12,178 nt of DNA from an uncultured Eubacteriales bacterium (GCA_902796115.1 CADBNX010000415.1:1-12178), one strand, 5' to 3'. Counted from the first letter of the stretch, positions 1-7,113 are shown. Made by a program: numbers and translations. Notes: a model not told the origin generated them from the sequence alone.

Positions 1-125
1 CCGGAGGAAAGATTCTGATTTTCTTCCTCAAGGATTCCGATACGGGCGGAAAGTTCCTCGTTGCCGGAGGAAAGGTCCAGATTCTCTTCCTCAAGAACCG
101 CTATACGGGTTGACAGTTCCTGATT
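1..125 (-). repeat. 63-bp tandem repeat encoding 21-residue coiled-coil units
   Basis: Two adjacent 63-base units (63-125 and 1-62, the second cut by the window edge) match at about three quarters of positions when aligned by hand. Both are in frame and encode 21-residue units, NQELSTRIAVLEEEN... and NEELSARIGILEEEN.... The length is exactly three heptads, so gain or loss of a unit would keep the coiled-coil register. More copies may continue beyond the left edge. Confidence 0.8.
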
Positions 126-590
126 TGAGGCTGCAAGAACTTCTTTCTCGGATACAACGGACTCAAGCTGCTCTTTCAGCACGGAGGCGTCTGCAGTCAG
201 TGTTTCAATACTTGTCTTCAGTTCTTTGTTTTCCTGATCGAGACCATTGACTTTCAGACCCAGATCAGCGTTTTCCTTTTCAAGTGCTTCTGTCTTTGTT
301 TCTGTTTCCTTCTGAAGCTTTTCGGCGCCTTCGATCCGCTCCTGCAGCGATGAATTGTCCGCCGACAAAACGTCGATCGAGGCAAGAAGCTCAGTTTTTT
401 CCGTTTCCAGAAGGTTTACCCGTTCCGAAAGTTCACTGTTTGCCGAATCGGCTTCCTTGAGGGCGGATTCCGTATCGGATCTGAAGGAATCGTATTCTTT
501 CTGAAGTTTGCTTTTTTGATTCAGCAGCAGACCGACAGCCGCTCCGGCCAGAAGCACGATGAGCACGATCCAAATCCAAGCCTTCTTCAT
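1..590 (-). CDS. Membrane-anchored coiled-coil protein (partial, C-terminus outside window)
   Basis: No family recognised. The start is the ATG at 590-588, preceded by a clear Shine-Dalgarno (GGAGGAG, about 599-606), and 196 complete codons are visible before the frame leaves the window still open. Residues 5-23 form one hydrophobic segment (IWIVLIVLLAGAAVGLLL) after a short Lys-containing start, so it is a membrane anchor or an uncleaved signal. Everything after residue 27 is charged, Leu-rich, lacks Pro and follows a heptad pattern, i.e. a long coiled coil, probably outside the membrane. Residues 156-176 and 177 onward form a 21-residue (three-heptad) tandem repeat of the pattern NxELSxRIxxLEEEN; similar units occur at 51-71 and 107-127. 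It lies 62 bases downstream of the Ppx/GppA gene and is probably co-transcribed with divIC and that gene. A role in the envelope or as a spacer is inference only. The coding call is firm; the function is unknown. Confidence 0.85.
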   Translation of the reverse strand, partial: MKKAWIWIVLIVLLAGAAVGLLLNQKSKLQKEYDSFRSDTESALKEADSANSELSERVNLLETEKTELLASIDVLSADNSSLQERIEGAEKLQKETETKTEALEKENADLGLKVNGLDQENKELKTSIETLTADASVLKEQLESVVSEKEVLAASNQELSTRIAVLEEENLDLSSGNEELSARIGILEEENQNLSS

Positions 591-652
591 AAACTCTGCT
601 CCTCCGATTCTTCGCACTTGGCATCGCGAAAATGAAATACTTAACCAAAATA

Positions 653-1612
653 CTATTCTCCGCCGCGGCGCAGAATTCCTGCATCAGGAAAAAAAGTTGT
701 CGGCAATGACATCGATCCGTCCTGCGCTCCCGCTTCACGTATGAGGTATCCATCCATATTTGTACGGAAAGAAATGCAGATATGCCCAAAGCCGAAATGC
801 TCACACAATGCACGCAGAATGCACAGTCCGTGAACGATGTGTTTCTCTCTCCCCGGAGGCATTCCGGGAACGGCAGCACGTTCCGGCAGAGACATGTCCG
901 CCAGACGGTTGAGCCATGCCGTCATCGAATCTGCAGAGACAGTATACTCTCTGTCCGCGTTCAGGTTCCCGATCCCGTGATGAATGCAGGCGAGCGTTGT
1001 CAGTGTGCCGCCGATCCCGACAAAGCAGTCATTCTGTCCGGACGGCAGGGAAGGCAGATGTTCCGCAATCAGGGCTTTCGCATAGCCGATAAGCTCATTT
1101 GCATCGCTGATACCCCGGATCGGACGGAGTCTCATCAGCCGGGAAGCCCCCAATTGAAGCGAGATCTCCGTGTCCGGAACTCCCGCCGTGCCGCATATGA
1201 TTTCCGTAGATCCGCCTCCGATATCCGCTACGGTGCAGGTGCGTCCGAGAGATGCGGCGATAAAAGCAAGCCTCGCTTCCTCGTTTCCGCTGAGAATCTC
1301 CATATCCAAACCGCAATCGTGCAGGATCCGGTCAGACAGATCCTTCTTGTTCAAGGCATCTCTCACCGCGCTTGTGGCAAGAAGCGCAATCCTGCCGCCG
1401 CTGCCGTAGCATGAGCTTCTCAGTTTCAGCACACCGACAGCTTCGCAGACTCTGCCGATCGCTTCGTCCGAGAGATTATGCTTCCTGTCCAGTCCGAGAA
1501 ACAGCGAAGTTTCGATCCTGTCCCGATGCAGAACGGAAACCGTCCCGGGACAAACCTCGGCAGTAAGCATTCTTGTGGAATTGGAGCCTATCGCGATGAC
1601 CGACCGTATCAT
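653..1612 (-). CDS. Ppx/GppA-family phosphatase (exopolyphosphatase-like)
   Basis: 319 residues, the size of the short two-domain Ppx/GppA proteins of Bacillota, which hydrolyse polyphosphate and/or pppGpp in the cytoplasm. Family motifs of the ASKHA fold are visible: the N-terminal phosphate loop IGSNSTRML (8-16), TSAVRDA (80-86), the SGNEEARL segment holding the expected catalytic glutamate (E111/E112), the second phosphate loop DIGGGSTE (130-137), GIGGTLTTL (199-207), MPPGREKHIV (251-260) and the C-terminal SFRTNMDGYL (281-290). The usual aspartate of the first phosphate loop (IDIGSNS in most members) is alanine here (A7). The ATG at 1612 lies 5 bases after the divIC stop, with GGGGA inside the end of divIC as a probable ribosome site, so the two genes are likely one transcript. 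Polyphosphatase and pppGpp phosphatase activities cannot be told apart from sequence; no symbol is given for that reason. Confidence 0.9.
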   Translation of the reverse strand: MIRSVIAIGSNSTRMLTAEVCPGTVSVLHRDRIETSLFLGLDRKHNLSDEAIGRVCEAVGVLKLRSSCYGSGGRIALLATSAVRDALNKKDLSDRILHDCGLDMEILSGNEEARLAFIAASLGRTCTVADIGGGSTEIICGTAGVPDTEISLQLGASRLMRLRPIRGISDANELIGYAKALIAEHLPSLPSGQNDCFVGIGGTLTTLACIHHGIGNLNADREYTVSADSMTAWLNRLADMSLPERAAVPGMPPGREKHIVHGLCILRALCEHFGFGHICISFRTNMDGYLIREAGAQDGSMSLPTTFFPDAGILRRGGE

Positions 1613-1617
1613 TTGCG

Positions 1618-1953
1618 TTATTCCCCGGATTCGTTTGCTGCAGAGGCGATTACTTCATGTTCTGTATTCAGACTGTCCGTATTGGTCACCTGGAAGCGTA
1701 TTTCTCCGGGCATCAGATATCCGTAACGGTCACGGGCTGTCTGGATGATATAGCTGTCGCTTGAACTTCTGTTCAGTTCCTGCTGCAGTGCGCTTTTTTC
1801 GCTTTCCGCCGCGATCTGTTCAAGCCTGATCTGTCTGTAGTCTTCATCCAGGATTTCGATCTGTCTGTCATAGTGGTTTGTGACCAGCAATGTCACGGCG
1901 ATCATTGATGCAAGGAGAACAAGCAGCGTGAACGGACGCATCGTACGGGTCAT
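1618..1953 (-). CDS. divIC: Septum formation initiator, DivIC/FtsB family
   Basis: Small bitopic division protein, 111 residues from the chosen start. In Bacillota DivIC forms a complex with DivIB and FtsL at the septum. Visible parts are a short basic N-terminus, one membrane helix at about 8-25, a coiled coil at about 27-62, and the family's C-terminal motif IIQTARDRYGYLMPGEIRF (69-87; compare the usual IAREKLGYVKPGEI). The frame is open up to a GTG at 1965, but that GTG lies within the Shine-Dalgarno AGAGGTG. The ATG at 1953 has correct 9-base spacing from it, so I place the start there. The ppx-like gene follows after 5 bases. Its neighbourhood with Ppx/GppA is common in Clostridia. Family assignment is firm; DivIC rather than FtsL-like is by size and motif. 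Confidence 0.9.
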   Translation of the reverse strand: MTRTMRPFTLLVLLASMIAVTLLVTNHYDRQIEILDEDYRQIRLEQIAAESEKSALQQELNRSSSDSYIIQTARDRYGYLMPGEIRFQVTNTDSLNTEHEVIASAANESGE

Positions 1954-1962
1954 GAAGAACCA

Positions 1963-1969
1963 CACCTCT
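1963..1969 (-). promoter_or_regulatory. Ribosome binding site deciding the divIC start
   Basis: AGAGGTG on the minus strand, 9 bases before the ATG at 1953-1951. It overlaps the upstream in-frame GTG (1965-1963), which makes that GTG unlikely as the start. Confidence 0.65.
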
Positions 1970-1983
1970 TCTGTTTCAGAAAC

Positions 1984-2001
1984 TCATGCAGACATGCATG
2001 A
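1984..2001. repeat. Perfect 18-base palindrome in the divIC leader
   Basis: TCATGCA-gaca-TGCATGA: 7-base arms that are exact reverse complements with a 4-base centre. It lies just downstream of the predicted -10 (2009-2014) on the minus strand, at about the expected transcription start. It could be an operator or a small leader hairpin; there is no T-run to make it a terminator. Confidence 0.55.
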
Positions 2002-2008
2002 TAATAAT

Positions 2009-2037
2009 ACCTTACCCCAAATTACGCCGAATGTCAA
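2009..2037 (-). promoter_or_regulatory. Predicted sigma-A promoter for divIC-ppx
   Basis: Minus strand: TTGACA (2037-2032), 17-base spacer, TAAGGT (2014-2009). The -35 is a perfect match and the -10 is partial. The transcript would start near 2002, about 50 bases before the divIC ATG. It lies in the only sizeable gap of this operon (1954-2066). Confidence 0.6.
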
Positions 2038-2066
2038 ACTCCGGTTTCGCAAACAACACATACATG

Positions 2067-2840
2067 CTAATCCAGATCGGTTTCGACGGCGTATTCCGTA
2101 TGAACGGTTCGAACGATCCGCCCTTCCCGGATGATCAGGATCCGGTCGCAGAAATCGAGAAGCATTTTTTTGTTTTCCGATATAAGAATAATCCCGCAGT
2201 GCTGCAGTTTCTTCTCACCGAGCGCCTCCGCCGTCATCCTGACCTGATGCGGATGCAGGCAGCGGAAAGGTTCGAGTGCTATCAGCACTTTGCTGCTGCA
2301 TCTCAGTGCGGCGGCTTCCTGCAAAAAATGCCTGTCCTGAACAGAAATTGAGGAGATGGGAGCGGACGGGGATATGTGCAGGCCGCAGGATTCGATAAAT
2401 GAAACGCAGTATTGACGCAGTCTGCCCCTGCGCAGAAAACCGCCTTTCCAGAATGACTTGTGTTTTTCGGAATGCAGCAGAATCTCATCTTCGACCGTCC
2501 ATTCCGAAAACACGGATATGGCGGGCGGCGGAGTAATAAAGACAATGTCTTTTCCGGCACGTATGCCGGATACGTTTTTCCCGGCCATCCTGATTCTGCC
2601 CCTGAAGGATGCGCTTCCGGACAAAAAGCTGAGAAATGCATCCTCACAGGAAGGTTTTCCGCTGAACAGGATTCCCAGCATCTCACATTCACGCACTTCA
2701 AGCGACAGGCGATCAAGTCCCGGATTCCCGGGTGTGGTAATATCTCTCAGTTCGATCAGAACACCGCCCGGCAGAACGTTCTTCCTGAAAGGCAGAAAAT
2801 CAATTTGTGGTTCCGTTCCGGAAAAAAGCTGGCTGTCCAT
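2067..2840 (-). CDS. Degenerate ABC-type ATPase domain protein (sugar-importer-like)
   Basis: A single ABC nucleotide-binding domain of 257 residues, recognisable by overall order but with key positions lost. The N-terminal strand pattern (LIELRDITTPGNPGLDRLSLEV, about 28-49) is typical. The Walker A region reads GILFSGKPS (56-64) instead of GxxGxGKS/T; the signature region is SISVQDRHFLQEAA (164-177) without LSGG; Walker B is KVLIALEPF (184-192), keeping the Glu (E190) but with Leu for the preceding Asp; the H-loop has ILISEN (218-223), Glu for His. Residues 224-243, with CDRILIIREGRIV, match the end of RbsA/MglA-type domains best. It probably cannot hydrolyse ATP normally. No permease or binding protein is adjacent. 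The frame opens at 2864, inside truA, but that ATG lacks a ribosome site; the ATG at 2840, 7 bases after the truA stop with GGAGT upstream, is preferred. It may be a regulatory or structural relic; function unknown. Confidence 0.75.
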   Translation of the reverse strand: MDSQLFSGTEPQIDFLPFRKNVLPGGVLIELRDITTPGNPGLDRLSLEVRECEMLGILFSGKPSCEDAFLSFLSGSASFRGRIRMAGKNVSGIRAGKDIVFITPPPAISVFSEWTVEDEILLHSEKHKSFWKGGFLRRGRLRQYCVSFIESCGLHISPSAPISSISVQDRHFLQEAAALRCSSKVLIALEPFRCLHPHQVRMTAEALGEKKLQHCGIILISENKKMLLDFCDRILIIREGRIVRTVHTEYAVETDLD

Positions 2841-2847
2841 GATGGTT

Positions 2848-3630
2848 TCAGACTCCGTTCTCATCCGGTGAAAGGGGAAAGAGATTCAGTTCGGGAGAAT
2901 AACCGACCCACGTCAGTTCAAGACCTTCAGGCGGAGCGGTCGGTCCGAGAAGCAGCCGGTCTCCGTTTCGCAGCGCGTCCGAAAGACAGGCCGGATCCAG
3001 TTTATGCTGTCCGATGTAAACCAGTGTCCCTGCGATGATCCGCACCATATTGTAAAGAAAACCATTTCCGCGTATCGTCAGGCAGATAAACGGGCGCTGC
3101 CTGCACACGCCTGCCTGTGTGATGGTTCTTACGGTTGTTTTTGCCTGAAAGCCAGAAGCGGCAAAGGCCCTGAAATCATGCTCACCGCACAGCAGAGCGG
3201 CGGACCGGTTCATCAGATCGATATCCATAGGCACAGGAGCATGCGTTGAAATGGCGGAATACAGCGCGCTTGCGTGAGGCCCCGGATACCAGCGGTAGGT
3301 ATACAGCTTTTCTTTGGCGTCAAAACGGGCGTGGAAACAGGGAGCAACCGAAAAGCCGCGGGTAACACGGATATCGTCCGGAAGATAACGATTGAGTACA
3401 TAAGGGTAACGATCCGGCGGAATGGCCGAATCCGTATCAAAATGCGCGCGCTGACAGAGTGCGTTGACACCGGAATCGGTTCTGCTTGCTCCGGTAACCC
3501 GGATGAAGGTACCGCTTGCTTTTTCGAGCGCAGTTTCTATCATTTCCTGCACGGAAAGGCCGTTGGTCTGACGCTGCCAGCCGACAAATCGCTTTCCGCT
3601 GTAGGAAATATTGATCAAAACCCTTTTCAT
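2848..3630 (-). CDS. truA: tRNA pseudouridine synthase A
   Basis: TruA isomerises uridines 38-40 in the anticodon stem of many tRNAs. 260 residues, normal for the family. The catalytic aspartate is D52 in the motif GASRTDSGVNA (47-57; usual form GxGRTDAGVHA). Other family segments are YSGKRFVGWQRQ (10-21), FHARFDAKEKLYTYRW (99-114), HDFRAFA (151-157) and FLYNMVRIIAGTL (191-203), which carries the conserved Tyr and Arg of the pocket. The frame extends to 3660, but the ATG at 3630-3628 overlaps the prmA stop as ATGA and begins the typical MKRVLINISYSG, so translation is probably coupled to prmA. The gene is transcribed with prmA upstream and the degenerate ABC gene downstream. Confidence 0.95.
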   Translation of the reverse strand: MKRVLINISYSGKRFVGWQRQTNGLSVQEMIETALEKASGTFIRVTGASRTDSGVNALCQRAHFDTDSAIPPDRYPYVLNRYLPDDIRVTRGFSVAPCFHARFDAKEKLYTYRWYPGPHASALYSAISTHAPVPMDIDLMNRSAALLCGEHDFRAFAASGFQAKTTVRTITQAGVCRQRPFICLTIRGNGFLYNMVRIIAGTLVYIGQHKLDPACLSDALRNGDRLLLGPTAPPEGLELTWVGYSPELNLFPLSPDENGV

Positions 3631-4562
3631 TCCGGTTTCTGCACCGCAAACGCACACCATTCTCCGCGGGAACGGAAGTCAAGCATCCGATAGCCGCAGG
3701 CGGATAAAGCGTTTTGAACTTCTTCTTTCTGCTCGATCAGAATTCCGGAACAGATAAACACGGCACCCGGCGTCAGATGTCTGAAAAGTGCCGGACAAAG
3801 GCGGATAATGATCGGAGCAAGAATATTGGCAACGGCAAAATCAAAGCGTTCCGACAACCCCTCCAGCAAATCTCCCTGCTTTACGGTGATACAGCCTTCA
3901 AGACCGTTCTGCCTCACATTTTCCTCTGCTACACGCACCGCATCAGGATCAATGTCGACTGCGGTAATCTGTCCTGCGCCGAGGCGTGCCGCGCAGATGG
4001 CAAGAATCCCGCTGCCGGTTCCGATATCCAGCATTTTCCCCCGGTGATAATAATCCTCTGTCATCTCCACGCACAGTGCGGTCGTTTCATGTGTGCCGGT
4101 GCCGAACGCCATCCCCGGGTCGATTTCAACGATCAGATCGTCCGCGTTCCCGCTCCACGTTTCCCACGTAGGTTTGATGACGATCTTTTTGCCTGCGCGA
4201 AACGGTTTGTAATACTTCTTCCATGTTTCGTTCCATTCTTCTTCTTTTGCCAGTGCGGTCCTGACCGCAAGCGTACCGGTGTTCAGGCCGCTTGCCCGAA
4301 GCGCGTCGAAACGCGAACGAAGTTCTTCCGTCACCGCACGCATCTGTGCTTCCGGAAACCACGCCTTTACTTCCGTTTCTTCCGGAAAAGCATCAATTAC
4401 GCTCTGATCCATCAATTCCCAGTCGTGAAGCGGATGATCTATATCCGGCAGATCATTCCGATCCAGAATCTGTGTTCCGGCAGCGCCTGCATCCATCAGG
4501 ATTCTGCTTACGGAATCCGAGGCTTCCGTGGTGGTCGAAACGGTGATTTCGGTAAAATTCAA
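3627..4562 (-). CDS. prmA: Ribosomal protein L11 methyltransferase
   Basis: PrmA trimethylates ribosomal protein L11 with S-adenosylmethionine as donor. 311 residues, usual length. The N-terminal substrate-recognition domain covers about 1-100, and the Rossmann methyltransferase domain follows: DPGMAFGTGTHETT (148-161, family signature), motif I DIGTGSG (179-185), VDIDPDAV (202-209) and ANILAP (245-250, the NxxA motif of this family). The start codon is TTG (4562-4560): an in-frame stop lies three codons upstream, AGGAAAGGA is 10 bases before the TTG, and the next ATG (residue 23) would remove the conserved N-terminal strand. It is the first gene of the minus-strand operon, behind a strong promoter, and overlaps truA by 4 bases. 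Confidence 0.95.
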   Translation of the reverse strand: MNFTEITVSTTTEASDSVSRILMDAGAAGTQILDRNDLPDIDHPLHDWELMDQSVIDAFPEETEVKAWFPEAQMRAVTEELRSRFDALRASGLNTGTLAVRTALAKEEEWNETWKKYYKPFRAGKKIVIKPTWETWSGNADDLIVEIDPGMAFGTGTHETTALCVEMTEDYYHRGKMLDIGTGSGILAICAARLGAGQITAVDIDPDAVRVAEENVRQNGLEGCITVKQGDLLEGLSERFDFAVANILAPIIIRLCPALFRHLTPGAVFICSGILIEQKEEVQNALSACGYRMLDFRSRGEWCAFAVQKPE

Positions 4563-4572
4563 GTCAGATCAT

Positions 4573-4581
4573 TCCTTTCCT
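4573..4581 (-). promoter_or_regulatory. Ribosome binding site supporting a TTG start for prmA
   Basis: AGGAAAGGA on the minus strand, 10 bases before the TTG at 4562-4560. An in-frame TGA at 4571-4569 closes the frame upstream, so no earlier start is possible. Confidence 0.7.
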
Positions 4582-4616
4582 GAGCAGAGAACAGCAAAAC
4601 AGGATTCTGCCGATGA

Positions 4617-4646
4617 ATTTTACAGGATAAGCGGCGGCTGTGTCAA
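4617..4646 (-). promoter_or_regulatory. Predicted sigma-A promoter for the prmA-truA operon
   Basis: Minus strand: TTGACA (4646-4641, perfect), 18-base spacer, TAAAAT (4622-4617, five of six). The start site would be near 4610, giving a leader of about 48 bases. Among the best-matching promoters in the window. Confidence 0.75.
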
Positions 4647-4677
4647 GGCGCAAAACACAAAAGGAAAACAGCGCATC

Positions 4678-4706
4678 TTGTGATTGTTGGTGTTTTATGA
4701 TAAGAT
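4678..4706 (+). promoter_or_regulatory. Possible promoter for the glycoside hydrolase / RpiR pair
   Basis: TTGTGA (4678-4683), 17-base spacer, TAAGAT (4701-4706), each four of six to consensus. A short inverted repeat TTTAT-gataag-ATAAA (4694-4709) covers the -10, and AAAACAC (4652-4658) / GTGTTTT (4690-4696) form another across the region. Either could bind the RpiR regulator, but both are short and AT-rich. Confidence 0.4.
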
Positions 4707-4737
4707 AAATCGGAAATCAAAAAGCGGGGTAAACCTT

Positions 4738-6201
4738 ATGAACGATTGCTTTAGGGATGAAATGATCCGCGCATGCGAAAGCCATGGCTTAACCGGTGCG
4801 GGGAATCTGAAGCCGCTGGATGCGATACCGACCTGCGAAGGAAGCAAACTCTGTCTCGGACTGGAGTGTCTCGAACGCGATTTATGGGAATTTGAACCGG
4901 TGCTGCCTTTGATCGCAGCGTCCGGCGTCCGTCAGGTGCGCCTGCAGAGCGGATGGCAGAAAACGGAAACCAGTGAAGGTGTATATGATTTTCGCTGGCT
5001 GGACCGGATCGTGGACTGTTTGCTCGCGGTAAAGATCAGACCCTTTCTGTGCCTTTGCTACGGCAACAGGCTTTACTGTGAACAGCCGGAAAAGTGTCCG
5101 GCACTTCAAAACGGCGGGGTGGGGCATTTCCCGGTCGTGTCCGAGCGTGAACGCAGAGCATGGCAGGATTATGTCAGTGCAACGGTTGCACATTTTCGCG
5201 GCAGAATCGACCAGTATGAAATCTGGAACGAACCGGATGTTTCCGTGTTCTGCCGGGTGGATATGCCATGGCAGGATGCCTATATGGAGCTTGTCCGTCT
5301 CACGGCTCCTGTCATACGCGGCATGGACCCGGGCGCGAAGATCATTACCTGCACGGCGCAATTCGGCGCGGTCGACGGACTGCTGGAAAAAGGGCTTGGG
5401 GAATATACGGACGTTCATTCCTTTCATGGTTATACCTTTTATCCGGAAATCAGCACCGGAGAAAGCAAAAGAAACCGGATCAGCCATCTCAGAAATCGCG
5501 CGCCGAACCTGAGGTTCTGGCGCGGCGAGGCCGGATGTCCTTCCTACAATGATCCGAAAAGCCACGGAGCGCTGTCAAATATCCGGGCAAGCGAAATCAA
5601 ACAGGCCAAATTTCTTCTTCGGCACCTGCTCTGCGACCTTGAAAACGAAGACATCGAGCTGACTTCTTATTTCCACGCATATGATTTTATGCATTTTTCG
5701 GGGCAGTGCCGTTATCATTACGGGCTGATCAGACACGAAGGGCTGAGCAGAAAACCGTCTTTTGCCTGTTTTCAGGTGCTGAACCATTTATTTGATCAAA
5801 AAGTTGCTCCCGTGTATGACCGAAAGCTTTCCTTTGCGCAGAAACAAACGGAGGATCTTGATCATTCGCTTCTGCTGTCCCTGCATTTTTCTTCTTTTCA
5901 GAAGAACGGGAGCATCTTTTTTGCTTATTACCTTCCGCTGCCGATCGAGGATGACCTCTGCCTGCACACCGTCCGCCTCACACTGCCGTATCTCGGAGAA
6001 CAGCTGAGGGATCCCATTATCCTTGACCCGTACACAGGAACACTCTACCGGGTTTCGGATCCCTGTGAGTTTGAAGCTCCGCTGACCGATTATCCTGTGT
6101 TTATTCTGGATCGGCACATGATCGAAGATATGGCTGACATCAGGGATTCCCGTCCGAAAATAAGCAGAAAGAGCGATGTCGGACAAATGAATCATGAATG
6201 A
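4738..6201 (+). CDS. Clan GH-A glycoside hydrolase, GH39-like, cytoplasmic
   Basis: 487 residues from the ATG at 4738; the frame is open to 4684 but the first candidate there is a TTG inside the promoter region, and GGGG precedes 4738. The (beta/alpha)8 barrel of clan GH-A is indicated by QVRLQSGWQKTE (66-77) with EGVYDFRWLDRIV (80-92), the acid/base glutamate in YEIWNEPD (160-167, E165) and a probable nucleophile in FWRGEAGCPS (260-269, E264), about 100 residues later as expected. HSFHGYTFYP (227-236) fits the strand between them. The C-terminal 130 residues look like a beta-sandwich. The closest pattern I know is GH39 (beta-xylosidase / iduronidase type), but the real family and substrate are open. 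No signal peptide is present, so it would act on an imported sugar. It is followed 41 bases later by an RpiR regulator, probably co-transcribed. Confidence 0.8.
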   Translation: MNDCFRDEMIRACESHGLTGAGNLKPLDAIPTCEGSKLCLGLECLERDLWEFEPVLPLIAASGVRQVRLQSGWQKTETSEGVYDFRWLDRIVDCLLAVKIRPFLCLCYGNRLYCEQPEKCPALQNGGVGHFPVVSERERRAWQDYVSATVAHFRGRIDQYEIWNEPDVSVFCRVDMPWQDAYMELVRLTAPVIRGMDPGAKIITCTAQFGAVDGLLEKGLGEYTDVHSFHGYTFYPEISTGESKRNRISHLRNRAPNLRFWRGEAGCPSYNDPKSHGALSNIRASEIKQAKFLLRHLLCDLENEDIELTSYFHAYDFMHFSGQCRYHYGLIRHEGLSRKPSFACFQVLNHLFDQKVAPVYDRKLSFAQKQTEDLDHSLLLSLHFSSFQKNGSIFFAYYLPLPIEDDLCLHTVRLTLPYLGEQLRDPIILDPYTGTLYRVSDPCEFEAPLTDYPVFILDRHMIEDMADIRDSRPKISRKSDVGQMNHE

Positions 6202-6242
6202 ACGCTCCGCTTAAAACCGGGCGGAAAAAGGAATGAGCCTTT

Positions 6243-7106
6243 ATGAAATCAAAAGAATCATCCATGTCTATCCTGGAAAGGATCAGAGGCAATTATTCCC
6301 AGCTGCCGGGCAGTGAACGCTCCGTGGCAGATTATGTGTTTGAAAACTGGCACAGGATTGCCAGAATGTCCATACAGGAAATCGGCAGCGCTCTTCAAGT
6401 GAGTGAACCGACGGTTTACAGATTCTGTCAGCATATCGGTTTTTCCGGTTTCCGGGAATTCAAGATCTCCCTCGCAGAACAGAGCGCAACCTATCAGAAG
6501 TACTTTTCGACCGAAGAAGCTGAAACCAAGAATGAACTGCAGATGCTTGTGGAAAGACTCCTTCTCAGCGAGCGGCAGACAATTGAAACCGCGATGACGC
6601 TGATAAACTACACGGATCTTGAAACAGCATCTCAAATGATTGTGTTTGCGGAGCGGATTTGTCTGTTCGGCATCAGCACGTCTTATGATATCTGCCGTGA
6701 TCTGCAGCGAAAACTGACGCGGCTCGGACTGACGGCCTTTGCACATAATGAATATCATGAAGCGGCAGCGCAGCTTGCACGATTTACGAAAAACGATTTG
6801 CTGATCTGTGTCACACAGAGCGGAAATACGCAGGAAACCTGCGAAACGGCACAGGTGGCTCAAAAACAGGAAGTCCCCATATTGACCCTCACCGCAAATC
6901 CGAATTCCCGTACCGGTCAGCTGTCAAAACTGGTATTGCGCACGTACGCACCGGAAATCACGGGAAACCGTCTGGGAATCACAACAAGAATGGCACAGTT
7001 TGCATTGACGGATTCCCTGTACATGAGCATTGCGCACAGAATGGGCAGAAAAGTTGAGGAGATGCTCTCTTCTTCGGTGGTTCCTCTGATGCAGAAACGG
7101 CAGTGA
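6243..7106 (+). CDS. MurR/RpiR-family transcriptional regulator with SIS domain
   Basis: 287 residues, standard for the family, which senses phosphorylated sugars. Residues 8-80 form the HTH_6 domain, with the recognition helix in LQVSEPTVYRFCQHIGFSGF (51-70). Residues 125-255 form the SIS (sugar isomerase) domain: ICLFGISTSYDICRDL (139-154) and the sugar-phosphate loop TQSGNTQET (191-199). The ATG at 6243 has AAAAAGGA 10 bases before it; a second ATG at 6264 lacks a ribosome site. The intervening 41 bases contain only a weak TCCGC/GCGGA hairpin (6206-6225) without a T-run. Being downstream of the glycoside hydrolase, it most likely controls that gene, with a phosphorylated product of the hydrolysed sugar as effector; that is inference. 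It converges with the secreted SH3-like gene with 7 bases between stops and no terminator visible. Confidence 0.92.
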   Translation: MKSKESSMSILERIRGNYSQLPGSERSVADYVFENWHRIARMSIQEIGSALQVSEPTVYRFCQHIGFSGFREFKISLAEQSATYQKYFSTEEAETKNELQMLVERLLLSERQTIETAMTLINYTDLETASQMIVFAERICLFGISTSYDICRDLQRKLTRLGLTAFAHNEYHEAAAQLARFTKNDLLICVTQSGNTQETCETAQVAQKQEVPILTLTANPNSRTGQLSKLVLRTYAPEITGNRLGITTRMAQFALTDSLYMSIAHRMGRKVEEMLSSSVVPLMQKRQ

Positions 7107-7113
7107 TTTGTTT

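Noticed and set aside
603..636. Short inverted repeat TTCGC/GCGAA between the Ppx/GppA and coiled-coil genes as a terminator
   Set aside because: Five-base arms with a 10-base loop and no T-run; too weak to call.
782..1414. 210-residue open frame on the plus strand opposite the Ppx/GppA gene
   Set aside because: It is antisense to a gene with full family motifs, has no recognisable domain and a composition rich in Arg, Ser and Cys typical of a shadow frame.
3714..4583. 289-residue open frame on the plus strand opposite prmA
   Set aside because: Antisense to well-supported prmA, no domain, skewed composition; a by-product of codon bias.
4882..5565. 227-residue open frame on the minus strand opposite the glycoside hydrolase
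   Set aside because: No motif or ribosome site; the plus-strand gene explains the region.
6206..6225. Possible terminator between the glycoside hydrolase and RpiR genes
   Set aside because: The stem is only 5 bases (TCCGC/GCGGA) and is followed by A residues, not a T-run, so read-through is expected.
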